Assembly (NCBI GenBank): GCA_016763875.1
Contig: JAESSZ010001061.1
Span: forward strand, 1-9,395
Reading direction: 5' to 3'
Source: Nannocystaceae bacterium
GTDB lineage: Bacteria > Myxococcota_A > Polyangia > Nannocystales > Nannocystaceae
Length of the DNA stretch: 9,395 bases
Under the pieces are notes generated by a model, which was not told the origin of the DNA, ran no database searches, and was given only the letters and a program-made list of their open reading frames with translations. Made by a program: the position numbers and the translations under genes. Below, piece by piece: positions 7,214 to 9,395 of this stretch (position 1 is the stretch's first letter; each line of letters starts with the position of its first letter).

Positions 7214-7935
7214 CGTGCTGTCCTTGCGGCTTCACCGGCAAAACCGAACATGGTGGACGCGGATGCGCTTTGCGTGCGTCTCAAGATCTCGGCACAAAAA
7301 GCCTCGGTGTGGTCGAAAATACCGTGCACCAGAGTCTCGGCGCGAGCGCGAAGCTCCGTTGGGAGCACGGTCGCGTGGATCTCGTCGACGTCGCTCCCGA
7401 TCGCATGCCCAGTCTCCCTGTCGAGATGACTCTGCGAGAAGTAGCGGAGTTTGTCTCTGTCGGGATGAGAGCGAGCCGCCTGCACGGTCGCGGTCAGCCA
7501 GACGTTACCCTGCGCCTCCAGAGCCTCGATGATCACCAACCGCATGGGCGCACTGGTGTCACGCGTCGCAGCGATGACAAAGTGCCCCATCGCCCGGGCG
7601 TGCTTGCCCAGATCGCTCCACAAAAATGCTAGTGCGTCCGTGAAGCGACACTGTGGGTTGAAGCCCAGAACGTCCAGGTCATGAAGGAACCACGCGTAGT
7701 GGGTCGCATCTTCGTCGGCATGGCGGTTGACCATCTCCTGTCGAGATGTCTCCGGCTCGTCCTCGCGTAAGAACTCCCGATTGAAGTCCGCGAACGTGAG
7801 CACGAAGTGACTCGCGTACGGTGCGTAGGCGAGTCGTTGCTGAGCCGGGATGCCTTCGTCACGAAGGAAGCGGATGAACGGATGTTGGTCGAAGGCACTA
7901 CGCCTCCGTTGAATAACGTCGAGGATCGGCTGCAC
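7210..7935 (-). CDS. Haem-oxygenase-like diiron oxidase (HDO) candidate, 241 aa
   Basis: An all-helical protein of the iron-containing redox enzyme / Haem_oxygenas_2 type (relatives: TenA, PqqC, UndA, BesC, SznF). These bind one or two irons and activate O2 for decarboxylation, desaturation/cleavage or N-oxygenation. Visible signatures are FDQHPFIRFL near the start, the helix H72-x2-E75-D76-x2-H79-YAWFLHDLDVLG, an IIEALEAQG helix with E137/E140, and YFSQSH170-x3-E174-x2-H177, the H-x3-E-x2-H cluster expected near the C-terminus. Exact metal ligands are inferred. I choose GTG 7935 (residue 41 of a longer frame from ATG 8055). GAAGGGAA lies 7 nt upstream, the family-like sequence begins there, and the extra 40 codons have poor third-position GC and span palindromes. 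It is the first gene of the operon, and its TGA overlaps the next GTG. Reaction and substrate are unknown. Confidence 0.8.
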   Translation of the reverse strand: MQPILDVIQRRRSAFDQHPFIRFLRDEGIPAQQRLAYAPYASHFVLTFADFNREFLREDEPETSRQEMVNRHADEDATHYAWFLHDLDVLGFNPQCRFTDALAFLWSDLGKHARAMGHFVIAATRDTSAPMRLVIIEALEAQGNVWLTATVQAARSHPDRDKLRYFSQSHLDRETGHAIGSDVDEIHATVLPTELRARAETLVHGIFDHTEAFCAEILRRTQSASASTMFGFAGEAARTAR

Positions 7936-7942
7936 GATCTGG

Positions 7943-7950
7943 TTCCCTTC
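7943..7950 (-). promoter_or_regulatory. Ribosome binding site for the HDO gene (decides the start)
   Basis: On the minus strand GAAGGGAA lies 7 nt before GTG 7935. No comparable purine run precedes the alternative ATG at 8055. A small GCCCC/GGGGC stem with a 5-nt loop (7958-7972) sits immediately upstream in the predicted leader and could modulate access to this site. Confidence 0.55.
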
Positions 7951-8024
7951 CCGACCGGCCCCATTTTGGGGCTGGTGCGGCGTTGCGCGTATTGGAGTGA
8001 CGTCGACCTGGTTGTGACCAACGG

Positions 8025-8036
8025 ATTTTCGAAAAT
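8025..8036. promoter_or_regulatory. AT-rich perfect palindrome upstream of the operon
   Basis: ATTTTCGAAAAT is a perfect 12-bp palindrome in otherwise GC-rich DNA, and a second TTCGAA follows at 8036-8041, eight bases on from the first TTCGAA core. It lies about 90-100 bp upstream of GTG 7935, suitable for an operator or promoter-proximal site of the operon. If translation began at ATG 8055 it would instead be coding. Confidence 0.4.
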
Positions 8037-8085
8037 TCGAAGATCGCGAAATCATGCTCTACGGGGCCAATAACGCGCGTAAACG

Positions 8086-8129
8086 CCACGTGCCGACTTC
8101 GACGAAAAGTCGGTGGCTGTCGCACGTGG
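8086..8129. promoter_or_regulatory. Nested inverted repeats with two CACGTG cores
   Basis: The outer arms CCACGTGC (8086-8093) and GCACGTGG (8122-8129) are exact reverse complements, each containing the self-palindromic CACGTG. Inside them CCGACTT (8093-8099) pairs with AAGTCGG (8107-8113) around a 7-nt loop. The structure could be a double operator or a cruciform/RNA hairpin upstream of the minus-strand operon. No T tract follows on either strand, which argues against a terminator. Confidence 0.4.
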
Positions 8130-8397
8130 GCCCCTCCCCTTGTGGGCGTACCTCGACCGTCGACGCCTATCGTTGACCCACGGTTCACGCAGTGCTTCAC
8201 ACGCGCCGGGGCGCGGCGTCGATGAGCAGGCCTGGGCGGTGGGGATGCACAGCTCCGGGCCGTTGAGCCTCATTGCGAGCGACCATCCGCATCCACGAGC
8301 GGGAGCCCACCTGACGCCGTCACGACCACGCTCATCTGCGGGCTCAGCCAGGCGCTGAGGGTTACCCTCGCCGACTGGGCGGACGCCTGTGGTGCAA

Positions 8398-8690
8398 GGG
8401 CACGACGCCACCTTGCTGCGCGCGGTGTGTCGTGTGTTCACAGCGCGCTGAGTCAGCAGCTACGCCGGACCGCCAAGCGCAACCATCAACGAACAACGAT
8501 GAGTCGGCTGCATGCCGGGATCATCATCGTCCTGCAACGATTCCGATCCGACCTTCGTCTCTACGTGCACCTTCACTATTTGGTTGCAGACGGCGTGTTC
8601 GAGGAGGACGCCGGTGATGATGCTAATGCCATCCAGCGCTTGCCCGACGGTCGAGTGCGTCTGGATCGCACCGGCCGCAAAACGGCGTAG
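8398..8690 (+). pseudogene. IS91-type (HUH, Y2) transposase remnant
   Basis: The frame starting near 8398 reads GHDATLLRAVCRVFTAR then stops (8449-8451). The neighbouring frame continues with SQQLRRTAKR, RLHAGIIIVLQRFRSDLR, LYVHLHYLVADGVFEE and RLPDGRVRLD, ending at TAG 8688-8690. The VQRF..L.L..HxH..V.DGVF pattern is the core of IS91/ISCR-type transposases, and HLH is the HUH metal-binding motif. The upstream zinc-ribbon part and the downstream catalytic tyrosine part are missing. The VFEE segment runs almost directly into an LPDGRV segment normally much further on, suggesting an internal deletion. With at least one frameshift and both ends missing it cannot be active. No terminal ori/ter signals were found. 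IS91-type elements move adjacent DNA by rolling-circle replication, so it may relate to how the neighbouring operon arrived. Confidence 0.72.
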
Positions 8691-8869
8691 ATAACGCGAC
8701 AGTCGTTCCAATGTGCCCCTGCTGGCCGCCGCTGTCGACCACCTGCTCGACAAGGCCCGGGTCGTTGGCGTGATCGTGCAACACCGTGTCGTCGGGCGGG
8801 TCACCGGGTACCTGAGAATCCGCGGATCTTACTGTGTAGGTTTGCTGCTAGATTGGGCGCGAGCCCCCA
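8691..8869. other. Spacer with a 10-bp palindrome
   Basis: No gene is supported here. ATCCGCGGAT (8818-8827) is a perfect palindrome about 43 bp upstream of the next ATG, and TGCTAGATT (8846-8854) is a weak extended -10-like match. Either could belong to the control region of the proline-rich membrane protein gene. Confidence 0.3.
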
Positions 8870-9280
8870 ATGCCACACACAAACCCACTCAACGCTCCGC
8901 CGTACAATCCTCTCAATGCGCCGGTCGACAATCCTCTCAACGCGCCGACCGCAAGTCCCCTCGGGGGGCCACCCCCGGTGGGCGGTCCGGCGCTGAACCC
9001 GGAGAGGTTGCCGCCCGCGCAGCAGGCCTACGGCCAGCCCGGGCAGGCACCCAATCCGTATGCGCCCCCCACATTCGACTACCAGCCGATCGAGACCTAC
9101 GACACTGACAGCGGGGGGAGCTACGGCCTCGGGATGCTCGGTGGCCTGGTGTTTTCGCTGCTGGGCCTGATCATTGCGTACGTCGCGGGCAAAGGTGAGA
9201 CCAAGCGCGGCGCCCTCCACGGATTTCTCATCCGGCTCGGCATCACGCTGTTCATCGTATTGATCACGATGGCCTCCTAG
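8870..9280 (+). CDS. Proline-rich repeat protein with two C-terminal membrane helices, 136 aa
   Basis: Residues 5-28 are three tandem octapeptides NPLNAPxx, followed by a decayed copy (SPLGGPPP). A Pro/Gln/Tyr-rich linker runs to about residue 80, then two hydrophobic helices, about 86-106 (GMLGGLVFSLLGLIIAYVAG) and 115-134 (ALHGFLIRLGITLFIVLITM), separated by a basic KGETKRG turn. This suggests a small inner-membrane hairpin with a long disordered N-terminal arm; short hydrophobic hairpins behind Pro-rich arms are common in myxobacterial-type genomes. There is no cleavable signal peptide. ATG 8870 is the only start, since an in-frame TAG lies at 8849-8851, and the ribosome binding site is weak (GGGCGCGAG). 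The gene points away from the operon and has no recognised partner. Function unknown. Confidence 0.72.
   Translation: MPHTNPLNAPPYNPLNAPVDNPLNAPTASPLGGPPPVGGPALNPERLPPAQQAYGQPGQAPNPYAPPTFDYQPIETYDTDSGGSYGLGMLGGLVFSLLGLIIAYVAGKGETKRGALHGFLIRLGITLFIVLITMAS
8882..8977 (+). repeat. 24-bp tandem repeat encoding NPLNAPxx
   Basis: There are four consecutive 24-bp units (8882-8905, 8906-8929, 8930-8953, 8954-8977). The first three encode NPLNAPPY, NPLNAPVD and NPLNAPTA, and the fourth is degenerate (SPLGGPPP). Synonymous third-base differences between copies indicate that the peptide, not only the DNA, has been kept. Confidence 0.85.
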
Positions 9281-9352
9281 CAGTCTGTGGTGCAACCCTC
9301 GCGCCGACATAACACCGCCCCCGAGGCCCACGACTTTGTTCCTCATCGGTGA

Positions 9353-9367
9353 CTGACGCCCGGTCAG
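9353..9367. terminator. Weak hairpin downstream of the proline-rich protein gene
   Basis: CTGAC (9353-9357) pairs with GTCAG (9363-9367) across GCCCG, about 70 nt past the stop codon. Only a short pyrimidine stretch (CCCTCTTC) follows, so this is at best a weak terminator candidate. The rest of 9281-9395 shows no gene. Confidence 0.25.
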
Positions 9368-9395
9368 CGCCCTCTTCGTGTCGCGTCCTGGGCCC

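Larger units (their letters stand above)
7936..8397. other. Upstream region of the oxidative operon, no supported gene
   Basis: The region between the HDO start and the transposase remnant has no frame with recognisable protein character on either strand; the open frames are Arg/Pro/Ser-rich. It contains the small stem at 7958-7972, the palindrome at 8025-8036 and the nested inverted repeats at 8086-8129, all placed where a promoter and operators for the minus-strand operon would be expected. I could not identify a convincing -35/-10 pair. Confidence 0.5.

Noticed and set aside
7936..8055. N-terminal extension of the HDO gene to ATG 8055
   Set aside because: About 57% G/C at third positions, no ribosome binding site, no family-like sequence and overlap with a perfect palindrome; GTG 7935 fits better.
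8460..8804. 114-codon frame on the minus strand
   Set aside because: It is the complement of the IS91-type remnant. Part of it (LERLSRYLRRF) superficially resembles transposase text, but the + strand has the full QRF...HLH...DGVF core.
8801..9346. 181-codon frame on the minus strand
   Set aside because: It is antisense to the repeat/membrane-hairpin protein, which has tandem repeats and two hydrophobic helices; the minus frame is Arg-rich and lacks a domain.
1..9395. tRNA, rRNA, CRISPR array or riboswitch
   Set aside because: No T-loop-like motif in a cloverleaf context, no conserved rRNA stretch, no regularly spaced direct repeats of CRISPR size, and no recognised aptamer core were seen by eye on either strand.

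Overview
The window is high-GC bacterial DNA. Strong G/C preference at third codon positions, an FG-GAP protein end, a proline-rich two-helix membrane protein, a DUF3102 remnant and an IS91-type remnant together suggest Myxococcota or a related deltaproteobacterial lineage. This is inferred from protein style only; no marker gene or RNA gene is present. The poly-G run at bases 3-12 looks like a contig edge.

Layout. Bases 1-415 (+) hold the 3' end of a cysteine-rich / FG-GAP coding region whose frame appears broken. Bases 416-670 show no gene. A small secreted protein lies at 671-931 (-). A DUF3102 gene split by an in-frame TAG lies at 1056-1766 (-), with a perfect 11-bp inverted repeat just upstream of it. 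Bases 1851-7935 (-) carry the main content, a compact four-gene oxidative operon. Upstream of it (7936-8397) are several palindromes and no convincing gene. An IS91-type (HUH) transposase remnant follows at about 8398-8690 (+), then a proline-rich repeat membrane protein at 8870-9280 (+) and a short tail.

The operon reads, in transcription order: a haem-oxygenase-like diiron oxidase candidate (HDO; 7935-7210, GTG start); a FOXRED2-like FAD/NAD(P)H flavoprotein (7213-5654); a divergent flavoprotein with a C-terminal membrane domain (5657-3618); and a second FOXRED2-like flavoprotein (3572-1851). The first three genes are joined by 4-bp GTGA and ATGA overlaps, and the fourth follows after 45 nt with its own ribosome binding site. 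Two soluble paralogous flavoproteins flank a membrane-anchored one, and a probable metal-dependent oxygenase leads. This suggests a membrane-associated multi-step oxidation pathway for a small molecule or lipid. No scaffold-building enzyme, transporter or regulator is visible, so the substrate is unknown.

The operon sits between remnants of mobile or accessory DNA (IS91-type on one side, DUF3102 on the other), which fits an accessory, possibly horizontally moved cassette. Promoter calls are weak because this GC-rich DNA has no convincing -35/-10 pairs.
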